Assembly (NCBI RefSeq): GCF_017255015.1
Contig: NZ_JAFKCS010000013.1
Span: 1-64,000 of the forward strand
DNA: 64,000 bases
From: Bowmanella yangjiangensis
Lineage (GTDB): Bacteria; Pseudomonadota; Gammaproteobacteria; Enterobacterales; Alteromonadaceae
Reading direction: 5' to 3'
Shown: in pieces, positions 9,641 to 17,945 of the stretch
Layout of the letters: each line of letters opens with the position of its first letter
Position numbering within the stretch: position 1 is the stretch's first letter
Translations under genes and position numbers: made by a program
The notes under the pieces: generated by a model
The model's database searches: none
What the model was told of the DNA's origin: nothing
Seen by the model: the letters and a program-made list of their open reading frames with translations, nothing else

Positions 9641-11260
9641 TCAGCGCCCTTCCTTACGAACCTGGCCAAACCGAATCCCGCCGAACGGATTGATTTGCAT
9701 ACCGATTATACCTTCCCGGTAAGCCTGAAAACGATAAGCGTGGGCAATAGGTACCAATGGCATTTGCTCTACCAAAAGCTCATTTACCTGATGATAGTAA
9801 TGCATACGGCTGTCCTCATCCGTATAGCGTAACGCTTCATTTATCAGCTCATCATACTTGGGCAGACACCAGTTTGCTCTATTGGTACCTGATGCAATGG
9901 CCGAGCAGCTTAGCAGCGGACGATAAAAATTATCTGGATCGCCATTATCTGCAGACCAACCAATCAGAACTGAGTCATGCATACCCTGCTTGAGTAATCG
10001 GCGAAAGGTGGCCCACTCGTAGCTGACAATGTCTGCTTTTATATCAACTTTATCCAGATAGCTTTGGATAAGCTCGGCCATCTTAGTGGCATTGGGGTTG
10101 TACGCACGTTGTACCGGCATGGCCCAGATATTCATGCGAAAACCACGTTTAATCCCTGCTTCATCCAATAGTTGTCTGGCAAGCGCCGGATTGTAATGAA
10201 TCTCACGCTGATTTTCGTCAAAAGCCCAGGATGTGGGTGGTAATAAGCCTTTTGATGCAACGGCACTGTCTGAATAGACCGCATCAAGCAGTGCTTTTCT
10301 GTCTACCGCCATGGCCAGGGCGCGACGCACTCTTGGGTCATCAAAGGGAGGGCGAGCAGAATTGAACGCCCAAAAGCCCACATTCAGGCCTGGTTTCTCA
10401 TCTAGCACTAGATCCTGGCGCTGATCGACGATGCGCAGTTCTGTTTGGGCAGGAAAAGCGATGACATCACATTCCCCGGTAATCAGTTTGGCCAAACGCA
10501 TGGAACTGGTAGGGGTAATGTCAAATATCAACTGCTCCTGATAGACCTCGCCGTTCCAGTAGTCAGGGTGTTTGTAGTACCTGATGTAATTGTTTTTTCT
10601 GAAATGTTCAAACTTAAACGGGCCCGTGCCTATAGGTTGACTGTCTATCAGTTCCGGTGTCCCGGCGAGTAACATATTATCGGCATATTCCGCAGATAGC
10701 ATCACGGCGAAATCGGTGGCTAGTGTGGCTAAAAATGAGCTGTCGGGGTGACGTAGTTTTATCTCTACCCGGTAGCCGTTGAGGCGGTTTACTTCAGCAA
10801 CAATATCCTGTAGTCCTAAGCTCTCAAAGTATGGATATATACCACCAGAAACTTTGTGATAAGGGTGCGAAGGTAAGCGCCAGCGGTTGATGCTAAATAG
10901 TACGTCGTCGGCATTGAAAGGCCGGGTTGGGGTAAAATAATCAGTTTGGTGAAACTGTACGTCTTTGCGTAGTTGGAAGGTGTATGTCAGACCATCTTCA
11001 CTGACCAGCCAACTATCCGCCAGAGCTGGAATAACTTTGCTGGTTTCTGGATCGAAGTCCAGCAAACCATTATACAACTGGTGTGCAGCTGCGTCGGCGG
11101 TGGTACCAGAAATATCTAGCTGAGGATTAAAGGTCACAGGGCTACCCTCAGAGCAGTAAATTAACCCTTTTTGTTTGACCTCAGCATCATTCAGGTCTTG
11201 GCAGCCTACGCTCACTATGCATGACAACATGAGACCCAGGCAGGTTCTGTTTTTCATCAA
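9641..11260 (-). CDS. sapA: SapA, periplasmic peptide-binding protein of the Sap transporter
   Basis: Extracytoplasmic solute-binding protein family 5 (OppA/DppA-like), 539 residues. The N-terminus has a short signal ending VSVGC, which looks like a lipobox, so the protein may be a lipoprotein, unlike soluble enteric SapA; the -3 residue is Ser, so this is not certain. Family 5 hallmarks include LADSWLVSEDGLTYTFQLRKDVQFH and ALAMAVDRKALLDAV. It is the second gene of the pspF-sap unit: its ATG overlaps the pspF stop (ATGA). Ligand not predictable; peptides, haem or polyamines are the family's options. Confidence 0.9.
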   Translation of the reverse strand: MMKNRTCLGLMLSCIVSVGCQDLNDAEVKQKGLIYCSEGSPVTFNPQLDISGTTADAAAHQLYNGLLDFDPETSKVIPALADSWLVSEDGLTYTFQLRKDVQFHQTDYFTPTRPFNADDVLFSINRWRLPSHPYHKVSGGIYPYFESLGLQDIVAEVNRLNGYRVEIKLRHPDSSFLATLATDFAVMLSAEYADNMLLAGTPELIDSQPIGTGPFKFEHFRKNNYIRYYKHPDYWNGEVYQEQLIFDITPTSSMRLAKLITGECDVIAFPAQTELRIVDQRQDLVLDEKPGLNVGFWAFNSARPPFDDPRVRRALAMAVDRKALLDAVYSDSAVASKGLLPPTSWAFDENQREIHYNPALARQLLDEAGIKRGFRMNIWAMPVQRAYNPNATKMAELIQSYLDKVDIKADIVSYEWATFRRLLKQGMHDSVLIGWSADNGDPDNFYRPLLSCSAIASGTNRANWCLPKYDELINEALRYTDEDSRMHYYHQVNELLVEQMPLVPIAHAYRFQAYREGIIGMQINPFGGIRFGQVRKEGR

Positions 11261-12351
11261 TCCAGCTCTCTCGACGAGCCATCCAGCAGATTGTACTTTT
11301 TAAGATAGCCACGCAATTGGTGGTAGGTCAGGCCAAGTTTATCAGCGGTTTTCTTCTGATTAAACTGGCTATCTGCCAATGCCTGGCGAATGAGTTCAAT
11401 TTCAAAGTCCTGAGAGAGGGTTTTAAGATCAACCGGAAAGTTGAAGTTCATACCAAAACCATTGGTGGCGGGTACTGGTTCTGCTGCAACAGTTTTGGGC
11501 GGCGTCGGCTCGCTAGGCTTATCTGCAGGCTGGATTCGGTCCAATGTTTTAACCCGTCCTTTTGGACGAAAGGGAGAGTCAAAGGGATCTAGCACTATCT
11601 GGTGGACGGGCAAATGTGGGTTATTGCAACGATAAACAGCGCGCTCTACCACATTTTTTAGCTCACGAATGTTGCCCGGCCAGTCATATTCCATCAGTGT
11701 GCGTTTGGCCTTTTCGGTAAACCCACTAAACAGCTCCATCTCAAGCTCTCTGGCCATATTGATAGCGAAGTTTTCGGCTAACATCATGATATCCTCGGGG
11801 CGTTCCCGAAGTGGCGGAAGCGTAATAACGTCGAAAGCTAACCTGTCCAGCAAGTCTGCACGGAACTCACCTTGTTCTGCCAGACTTGGCAGATCTTCAT
11901 TCGTTGCGGCGACCAGGCGCACATCCACTTTGACCGATTTTGAGCCACCGACCCGTTCAAACTCGCCATATTCTATCACACGCAGTAATTTCTCCTGGAT
12001 AAGCCCTGAGGTATTGGCTAATTCGTCGAGAAATAAGGTGCCGTTATTGGCGGTTTCAAAACGGCCTTCGCGGCGTTTTGCGGCGCCGGTAAAAGCACCA
12101 GCTTCATAACCAAACAGCTCACTTTCAAGCAAATTATCGTTGAGGGCTGCGCAATTGAGCTTTAAATAGGCCTGATCCCAACGCCCGGATAAATAGTGCA
12201 AACGGGCTGCAACTAACTCTTTACCTGTCCCTCGTTCCCCAATGATCAACACGGGTTTGTTAAGTGGGGCGATTTGAGATATCTGCTCCAGAACTTCCAA
12301 AAAGCTGTTGGATTGTCCCAACAGATTATCTTGTTGGCGAAACCTGCTCAC
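11257..12351 (-). CDS. pspF: PspF, sigma-54 enhancer-binding activator of the psp operon
   Basis: AAA+ activator of 364 residues without a receiver domain, as in E. coli PspF. It has Walker A GERGTGKE, the sigma-54 contact loop GAFTGA, Walker B GTLFLDEL and an arginine finger region, then a Fis-type helix-turn-helix at the C-terminus (FNQKKTADKLGLTYHQLRGY). A Pro/Ala/Lys-rich linker of about 40 residues precedes the HTH. PspA holds PspF inactive until envelope stress releases it. It is divergent from pspABC, but its 3' end overlaps sapA by four bases, so activator and transporter share a transcript. Confidence 0.95.
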   Translation of the reverse strand: MSRFRQQDNLLGQSNSFLEVLEQISQIAPLNKPVLIIGERGTGKELVAARLHYLSGRWDQAYLKLNCAALNDNLLESELFGYEAGAFTGAAKRREGRFETANNGTLFLDELANTSGLIQEKLLRVIEYGEFERVGGSKSVKVDVRLVAATNEDLPSLAEQGEFRADLLDRLAFDVITLPPLRERPEDIMMLAENFAINMARELEMELFSGFTEKAKRTLMEYDWPGNIRELKNVVERAVYRCNNPHLPVHQIVLDPFDSPFRPKGRVKTLDRIQPADKPSEPTPPKTVAAEPVPATNGFGMNFNFPVDLKTLSQDFEIELIRQALADSQFNQKKTADKLGLTYHQLRGYLKKYNLLDGSSRELD

Positions 12352-12478
12352 TGTGTTCCTTAAAAAGTGGTGTAATCGACTAATTAGTGGTTGATATCAA
12401 TATTATGCTAGCTGGCATGAAAAGCCCAGAAAATAAATATTCCCTATAAAAGCAAAGGGTTATCTTTGTTTGTCTGAT

Positions 12479-12494
12479 TGGCCTGTTATTTGTA
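12479..12494 (+). promoter_or_regulatory. Sigma-54 promoter of pspABC
   Basis: TGGCCTG (12479-12485), four bases and TTGTA (12490-12494) give the -24 GG and -12 G elements with correct spacing. It resembles the enteric pspA promoter, which also has TTGTA rather than TTGCA. It lies between divergent pspF and pspA, about 68 bp before the pspA start. Confidence 0.75.
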
Positions 12495-12561
12495 TAGCAT
12501 CTACAAAGGTTGGAAGTGTAAGTCCATTTCCATTCAAATCATGAAGAAAGAGGTAGACATC

Positions 12562-13245
12562 ATGGGTATTTTCTCTCGTTTCACCGACATAGTGAACTCT
12601 AATATCAACGCATTACTGGATAAGGCGGAAGATCCTGAAAAAATGGTGCGCCTGATTATTCAGGAAATGGAAGATACGCTGGTGGAAGTGCGTTCCACGT
12701 CAGCAAAAACCATTGCCAATAAAAAAGAGATCAGCTCGCAAATCAGTAAACTGCAGCATCAGGCTGATGATTGGCAAGCTAAAGCTGAGCTGGCACTAAG
12801 TAAAGACCGTGACGATTTAGCCAGAGCAGCGTTGGTTGAAAAGAAAAAAGCCGCTGAGCATGCTGAAGCACTGACAAAAGAACTGCAACTGGTTGAAGAT
12901 CAGATTGCTAAACTACAGAGTGAGACAGCGCAGTTGCAGGAAAAGTTAGCTGATGCGAAAGCCAGGCAGAAAGCTATTATTTTGCGTCAGAAGACTGCGC
13001 AATCAAGACTTGAGGTGAAGCGCACGCTGGACAGCAGTAAAGTCGATGATGCTATGGGACGCTTTGAGCGGTATGAGCGCAAGATCGATGATTTAGAGAG
13101 TCAAATTGAAGCCTATGATCTTGGCCAGAAGACCTTAGCCGACGAATTTGCTGCGCTGGAAGCCGGTGATAAAGTAGACGATGAGCTGGCAGAGCTGAAA
13201 AAGAAATTGAATAAAAAAAGCACCAAAGCAGCAAGTAAAGACTAA
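12562..13245 (+). CDS. pspA: PspA phage shock protein, membrane-stress effector
   Basis: PspA/IM30 (ESCRT-III-like) protein of 227 residues, almost entirely helical coiled coil, beginning MGIFSRFTDIVNSNINALLD as in E. coli. It inhibits PspF and oligomerises on damaged inner membrane to limit proton leakage. The in-frame codons from 12478 are rejected because they overlap the sigma-54 promoter; the ATG at 12562 has AAGAGG upstream. The last residues are Lys-rich (KKKLNKKSTKAASKD), an extension relative to the enteric protein. Confidence 0.97.
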   Translation: MGIFSRFTDIVNSNINALLDKAEDPEKMVRLIIQEMEDTLVEVRSTSAKTIANKKEISSQISKLQHQADDWQAKAELALSKDRDDLARAALVEKKKAAEHAEALTKELQLVEDQIAKLQSETAQLQEKLADAKARQKAIILRQKTAQSRLEVKRTLDSSKVDDAMGRFERYERKIDDLESQIEAYDLGQKTLADEFAALEAGDKVDDELAELKKKLNKKSTKAASKD

Positions 13246-13277
13246 GCCTATAGGCAGCCTAGGTTGAGGAGAAGATT

Positions 13278-13514
13278 GTGGAAGATGTCATAGGTATTTT
13301 AGTAGCGCCCATCATCATATTTATGATTTTTGTGGCGCCCATCTGGTTAATTCTGCATTACCGCAGTAAGAAACAAGTAGCACAGGGCTTGTCTAAGGAA
13401 GAGTTTACAACCCTGACTGAGTTGGCCGACAAGGCGGAGAAGATGGCTGATCGCATTCAGACATTGGAAGCTATTCTGGATGCCGAAGCGCCGCAGTGGA
13501 GGAACCGGGCATGA
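13278..13514 (+). CDS. pspB: PspB, membrane sensor subunit of the Psp response
   Basis: Small protein of 78 residues with one N-terminal membrane helix (IGILVAPIIIFMIFVAPIWLI) and a cytoplasmic leucine-zipper-like helix (EEFTTLTELADKAEKMADRIQTLEAIL). With PspC it recruits PspA to the membrane under stress. The start is GTG at 13278 with GAGGAGAAG just upstream. Its stop overlaps the pspC start (ATGA). Confidence 0.94.
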   Translation: MEDVIGILVAPIIIFMIFVAPIWLILHYRSKKQVAQGLSKEEFTTLTELADKAEKMADRIQTLEAILDAEAPQWRNRA

Positions 13515-13930
13515 AAACCAAAGGTGAAATGTTTCGCAATAGTCAAAAAGGTAAAGTTGCCGGTGTCTGTGCAGGAATTGCAGACTACTTCGGCTGGGAA
13601 GCCTGGTTGATTCGAATCATTTTGGTCTCTGCGGTATTACTTTCTGGACCGTTTTTCATCATGGCTTATATTGCTGCCTGGTTTATTCTGGATAAAAAGC
13701 CGGTGACGGAAGCGTCAGTCAATCAACAGGGCAAGGGTTGGTATAGCGGTGAAGAGGACAATTCTCATGTAGAGGTTAAGTCTAAGGTGTGGCAAGCAGG
13801 AGAGCCTCCTCGTCAGGCGTTTAAGGATATTAAGGGACGTTTTGACAGACTGGAGATGCGTCTGCGTAAAATGGAGACCTATGTCACTTCTTCTGAGTAT
13901 CAATTGAACAGAGAAATCAGTCGTTTGTAA
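13511..13930 (+). CDS. pspC: PspC, membrane sensor subunit of the Psp response
   Basis: PspC-domain protein of 139 residues with signature GKVAGVCAGIADYFGWE and a hydrophobic hairpin of two segments (WLIRIILVSAVLLSG, FFIMAYIAAWFIL), then a C-terminal helical tail that ends in a predicted coiled coil. It works with PspB. The ATG at 13511 overlaps the pspB stop and has GAGGA upstream; a GTG at 13496 is less likely. Confidence 0.94.
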   Translation: MKTKGEMFRNSQKGKVAGVCAGIADYFGWEAWLIRIILVSAVLLSGPFFIMAYIAAWFILDKKPVTEASVNQQGKGWYSGEEDNSHVEVKSKVWQAGEPPRQAFKDIKGRFDRLEMRLRKMETYVTSSEYQLNREISRL

Positions 13931-13952
13931 TATTGTGACCATTAGCGTGGAG

Positions 13953-13975
13953 GGGCGGGTAACCGCCCATTTTTG
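13953..13975 (+). terminator. pspABC terminator
   Basis: GGGCGG pairs with CCGCCC around a GTAA loop and is followed by ATTTTT. It lies between pspC and ycjX, suggesting ycjXF has partly separate transcription. Confidence 0.75.
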
Positions 13976-13995
13976 TATTTGAAACAGGATGTAGG

Positions 13996-15414
13996 ATGAC
14001 AGACAGCGGCATACAAAGCTTTTTTGAACGTTTGCAGGGTAAGGCCCATCAGGCTGCCAGTCGCTTAGCTGACCAACACGTTAAACTGGCGGTAACCGGT
14101 CTTAGCGGCGCAGGCAAAACGGCATTTATTACGTCCCTGGTCAATCAATTGCTAGAGAGCACGGGGTCGGCCAACCTGCCTTTCTTCACTGTCAGCAAAG
14201 AAAGCCGACTAATTGGTGCTAAACGTGTCACTCAGCCCGATCTTCGTTTGGCCAGATTTGCCTATGAGCAAGGGATGGACGCCTTGAATGCGGAGTTACC
14301 AAGCTGGCCTACACCTACTCGCGGTGTCAGCCAGATCCGTTTGCATCTTCGCTATAAACCCGGACAAGGGGTCAGTAAGTATCTGTTTGATCAATCAACC
14401 CTGATTTTGGACATACTCGACTATCCAGGAGAATGGCTACTGGATTTACCCCTGCTGGGTATGGATTATGCTCAGTGGAGCGCATTTTGTGTTAAGCAAA
14501 TGCAAGAAGGCGCCAGAGTCAGTCTCAGTGAGCCCTTTCGTGCAGCTTTACAGGAGATGAAATGGCTGGGGCAGGGAGACGAGTTAAAGCTCCAAGGTTT
14601 AGCCACCCTGTTCAGACAATACCTGGCAGAGTGCAAACAGCAGGGATTAGAGCTAATTCAGCCGGGACGCTTTGTCTTGCCCGGTGAATTGGAAGGTGCA
14701 CCGGTACTGCAATTTGTGCCCTATATTGCCAACCAGACAGACATTGACTGGCAAAGTCTTCCTGCAGGGAGCAATTTGGCACTGTTGGTAGACAGGTATA
14801 ATGAATATCGCAGCAAAGTGGTTAAACCATTTTATAAAGCGTATTTCAGCGACTTAGATCGGCAAATCGTATTAGTGGATTGCTTATCGGCACTTAATCG
14901 CGGGGAACAGGCATTTGATGAGTTGCAGCAGGCAATCAACTGGATACTAAAGAGCTTTGATTACGGTAAAAATTCTTTGCTGCGCAGAATGTTTTCACCG
15001 CGCATTGATAAGCTAATCTTTGCTGCCAGTAAAGCCGACCATGTGACGCCAGACCAGCATGATAATTTGATTCGTTTGCTTGAGTCTATGGTGCACAGCG
15101 CCAGGCAAGATATGCAGTATCAGGGCGTTAAATTACAGACAACAGCGCTCGCTGCCATTCGCGCTTCTCAGGTTGGACAAACTCTTTATCAAGGACAAAG
15201 GCTCAGTGTGCTCACCGGGCATGGCCTGCAAGGTGAAACCTTAACCCTCTATCCTGGCGATGTACCATCCCGTCGACCCGCTCCTACCTTCTGGCAGAAA
15301 CAAGGATTTGAGTTTCCGCAGTTTGCTCCGCCGGCTAGAGACCCATTAACCGCCTTACCACACATTCGCATGGATCAAATGTTGGAGTTTTTGTTAGGAG
15401 ATAAGCTGGTATGA
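13996..15414 (+). CDS. ycjX: YcjX-family P-loop GTPase/ATPase, Psp-regulon member
   Basis: DUF463 family protein of 472 residues with an N-terminal helical segment, Walker A GLSGAGKTAFI and a DxxG-like element (LDILDYPGEW). E. coli ycjX is induced with the psp genes; the molecular role is not established, although structural work groups it with stress-related NTPases. It sits directly after the psp operon and is coupled to ycjF by an ATGA overlap. Confidence 0.9.
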   Translation: MTDSGIQSFFERLQGKAHQAASRLADQHVKLAVTGLSGAGKTAFITSLVNQLLESTGSANLPFFTVSKESRLIGAKRVTQPDLRLARFAYEQGMDALNAELPSWPTPTRGVSQIRLHLRYKPGQGVSKYLFDQSTLILDILDYPGEWLLDLPLLGMDYAQWSAFCVKQMQEGARVSLSEPFRAALQEMKWLGQGDELKLQGLATLFRQYLAECKQQGLELIQPGRFVLPGELEGAPVLQFVPYIANQTDIDWQSLPAGSNLALLVDRYNEYRSKVVKPFYKAYFSDLDRQIVLVDCLSALNRGEQAFDELQQAINWILKSFDYGKNSLLRRMFSPRIDKLIFAASKADHVTPDQHDNLIRLLESMVHSARQDMQYQGVKLQTTALAAIRASQVGQTLYQGQRLSVLTGHGLQGETLTLYPGDVPSRRPAPTFWQKQGFEFPQFAPPARDPLTALPHIRMDQMLEFLLGDKLV

Positions 15415-16457
15415 ATAATATGTCTCCGGAGACTCAGTTAAAGCCTAGAGTTGTACTAGATAATGAAAGCCCAGAGAGGGGGCCTGAAACTATCAGGAAG
15501 GCCATGCATATAGAAGATGAGGTGGAACTGACCTTACCTGTCGAATCAGATGTGCAACCCGCTCCGAAGCTCGACAGTGTTAGGCCCGGCAAACTTTTCT
15601 GGCTGTTACTTCTGGCACTGCTGTTGGGCACTGCGCAATTAGGGGTAAATTTGTGGCAAGGCTGGTTAGCCTTGGACTTACTCGCCATGGCCTGGGCCAT
15701 TTTGCTGCTTTCTGGGATCGTTGGTGTCAGTTGGTCTATTGGTCGTGAATGGTTAAGTTTTCGCAAACTTGAGCAGCGGGAGCATCTGCAGCAAATAGCG
15801 TTGGGTTTTAGCCAAAGCCCGGCGATTGGTGAGGCAGGGAATTTTTGTCGGGATCTTTTAGCTAAAATGCCATCTGCTTCTCAAGCGGATGGGCAAAACT
15901 GGCTGACTTCACTTGAACAGCATTATGCCGACAGGGAAGTGATTCAACTCTTCGAGCAGCAGGTTATGGCACCTGCCGATAAAAGGGCGTTAGATGAAAT
16001 TAGCCGCGAGGCCAAAGCCTCGGCTGCACTCATTGCGGTTAGTCCTTTTGTTATGTTGGATATGTTGTTGGTGCTGTGGCGAAATCTTCGCATGATCAAC
16101 AAGATCTGTGCTTGCTATGGGGTGAAAACCGGATACTTGAGCAAGATTGCATTATTGAAAAAGACCGTACGCACTATGTTATATGCAGGGGCCAGTGAAC
16201 TTTTGGCCGAAGCCTCGGCCTGGGCGCTGGGGGGCAGCCTGACGGCAAAATTATCAACCCGGGTGGCCCAGGGGCTGGGTGCTGGCGTGCTGACTGCAAG
16301 ATTTGGTGTACAGGCATTAAAACACTGTCGTCCTTTGCCTTTCGTCAGTGAAACAGAGCCGAAGATCAGTGTGATTGCCTCTGGCGTTTTAACGCAATTC
16401 CGTGGCATAGATGATTCCACTAAGACCGTCAGTCGTAATGATGGACAAAACGCTTAG
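15411..16457 (+). CDS. ycjF: YcjF family inner-membrane protein (DUF697 / TIGR01620)
   Basis: Membrane protein of 348 residues with an acidic, variable cytoplasmic N-terminus, two close membrane helices (LFWLLLLALLLGTAQLGVN and LALDLLAMAWAILLLSGIV) and a C-terminal DUF697 domain (around AASALIAVSPFVMLDMLLVLWRNLRMI, with more hydrophobic helices). Function is unknown; it is co-inherited with ycjX and part of the psp response in enterics. Confidence 0.88.
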   Translation: MNNMSPETQLKPRVVLDNESPERGPETIRKAMHIEDEVELTLPVESDVQPAPKLDSVRPGKLFWLLLLALLLGTAQLGVNLWQGWLALDLLAMAWAILLLSGIVGVSWSIGREWLSFRKLEQREHLQQIALGFSQSPAIGEAGNFCRDLLAKMPSASQADGQNWLTSLEQHYADREVIQLFEQQVMAPADKRALDEISREAKASAALIAVSPFVMLDMLLVLWRNLRMINKICACYGVKTGYLSKIALLKKTVRTMLYAGASELLAEASAWALGGSLTAKLSTRVAQGLGAGVLTARFGVQALKHCRPLPFVSETEPKISVIASGVLTQFRGIDDSTKTVSRNDGQNA

Positions 16458-16491
16458 ACAATAGGTACCAGGGGAGGGGTAAACCTGACCT

Positions 16492-16509
16492 TGTAAAAAA
16501 ACTGTTACA
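16492..16509 (+). promoter_or_regulatory. TyrR box upstream of phhA
   Basis: TGTAAA, six bases and GTTACA match the TyrR consensus TGTAAA-N6-TTTACA at 11 of 12 positions. It is 124 bp before phhA, next to the tyrR gene itself, and fits TyrR control of the phenylalanine hydroxylase operon. Confidence 0.75.
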
Positions 16510-16632
16510 GTTGAAACTATTGGCTAACGTGCCAGTCGCTTTTTCTTTGCCACTATTTGAGTAGACTCACGTCCAACTTAATAGCCCTGATGCAGGTATC
16601 AGGGCGAAGCGAACAACAAGCGACAGATTTGT

Positions 16633-17436
16633 ATGAGTAAAAGTACCCAATATGTTTCCCGTCAGCCGGATGCGAATGGGGTTATCCACTGGAGCGATGA
16701 AGAAAACCAGATTTGGCATGATTTGGTTGAGCGTCAGTTGCAGATTATCCGCGGGCGAGCCTGTGATGAGTTTATGCATGGCCTGGATCTGCTTAATTTA
16801 CCGCATAACAGAATTCCCCAGCTACATGAAGTCAATGAGGTACTTGCCAGAGAGACGGGCTGGCAGGTCGCACAGGTGCCGGCACTGATTAACTTTGATG
16901 AGTTTTTTAAGTTGCTGGCAAACAAGCAGTTCCCGGTAGCTACCTTTATCAGAACCCGGGAAGAGTTCGATTATTTGCAAGAGCCGGATATATTCCATGA
17001 GATATTTGGTCACTGTCCCCTGTTAACAAACAAAGCATTCGCCCACTTTACCCATACATATGGAAAGATTGGCTATGCGGCAAGTAAGCAAGATCGCGTT
17101 TATCTGGCCAGGTTGTATTGGTTTACCGTGGAATTTGGCTTGTTAAAACAGGCTGATAGCTTACGAATTTACGGTGGTGGAATTCTTTCCTCGCCAGGTG
17201 AAACCTTGTATGCCCTGGAAAGTGACAAGCCTGAGCGCCATGATATGGTGCCGCTGGAAGCACTGCGTACTCCGTACCGAATTGATATCATGCAGCCGGT
17301 TTACTACACCCTGAATGGTTTGGACGATTTATTTGGGCTAGCTGAGATGGACATGATGGCGCTGGTGGAAGAGGCTAAACAACTTGGTTTGCATGCACCT
17401 AAGTTTCCGCCAAAGCCGCAAAAGATGGCCAGTTGA
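16633..17436 (+). CDS. phhA: Phenylalanine 4-monooxygenase
   Basis: Converts phenylalanine to tyrosine using O2, Fe(II) and tetrahydropterin. The protein is 267 residues, the usual length of the bacterial single-domain enzyme without the animal regulatory domain. The iron triad is visible: His122 and His127 in FHEIFGHCPLL and Glu167 in WFTVEFGL. It is followed at 29 bp by phhB, which recycles the pterin cofactor, and then by tyrR; downstream genes finish part of tyrosine breakdown. Confidence 0.97.
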   Translation: MSKSTQYVSRQPDANGVIHWSDEENQIWHDLVERQLQIIRGRACDEFMHGLDLLNLPHNRIPQLHEVNEVLARETGWQVAQVPALINFDEFFKLLANKQFPVATFIRTREEFDYLQEPDIFHEIFGHCPLLTNKAFAHFTHTYGKIGYAASKQDRVYLARLYWFTVEFGLLKQADSLRIYGGGILSSPGETLYALESDKPERHDMVPLEALRTPYRIDIMQPVYYTLNGLDDLFGLAEMDMMALVEEAKQLGLHAPKFPPKPQKMAS

Positions 17437-17465
17437 AGTAAGTATTATTGGAGAACAACAAAACC

Positions 17466-17804
17466 ATGAGCAATTTAACCCAACAAAAATGTGAAGCCTG
17501 CCGAGCAGATGCCCCACAAGTATCTGAGCAGGAACTGGCCGAGCTGATACGTGATATTCCTGATTGGGTACCTCAGGTCCGGGATAATGTTATGCAGTTA
17601 GAACGTGAGTTTACCTTCAAGAACTTCAAGCAGGCTTGGGCATTTTCCAACCAGGTGGCTGAATTGGCTGAGGCTGAGTTCCACCATCCTTCTATCCTGC
17701 TTGAATGGGGTAAAGTAACTGTTACATGGTGGACTCATGCGATTAACGGATTACACAAGAATGATTTTATTTGCGCGGCGAAAACTGACGCTCTGCTGAA
17801 GTAA
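17466..17804 (+). CDS. phhB: Pterin-4a-carbinolamine dehydratase
   Basis: Regenerates the pterin cofactor of PhhA by dehydrating 4a-hydroxytetrahydrobiopterin. The 112-residue protein has the family motif region [24 protein letters not shown] and [14 protein letters not shown], with the catalytic histidines. The ATG at 17466 was chosen over the TTG at 17448, which overlaps the GGAG ribosome site. Confidence 0.95.
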   Translation: MSNLTQQKCEACRADAPQVSEQELAELIRDIPDWVPQVRDNVMQLEREFTFKNFKQAWAFSNQVAELAEAEFHHPSILLEWGKVTVTWWTHAINGLHKNDFICAAKTDALLK

Positions 17805-17811
17805 CTAGCCC

Positions 17812-17840
17812 AGGCTTCGGTATATTGCCGAAGCCTTACC
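17812..17840 (+). terminator. Hairpin after phhB
   Basis: GGCTTCGG pairs with CCGAAGCC around a 7-nt loop 10 bp after phhB. Only TTACC follows, so as an intrinsic terminator it is weak. Confidence 0.45.
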
Positions 17841-17904
17841 ATCCCAGCTTCCTACCTTTTCTTCAGACTGGTATACCAGATTTCGCTGTTCTCGCCCTTT
17901 TGAA

Positions 17905-17922
17905 TGTCATAAAATGTTTACA
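17905..17922 (+). promoter_or_regulatory. TyrR box upstream of tyrR
   Basis: TGTCAT, six bases and TTTACA: the right half is perfect and the left half matches 4 of 6. It ends 23 bp before the tyrR start, a position suited to autorepression. Confidence 0.55.
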
Positions 17923-17945
17923 ACCTCGTCACATTGGATTTGTCT

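Noticed and set aside
12414-12427. GGCATGAAAAGC as a sigma-54 promoter for pspA or pspF
   Set aside because: The GG and GC elements are 8 bp apart instead of 10; the site at 12479 fits better.
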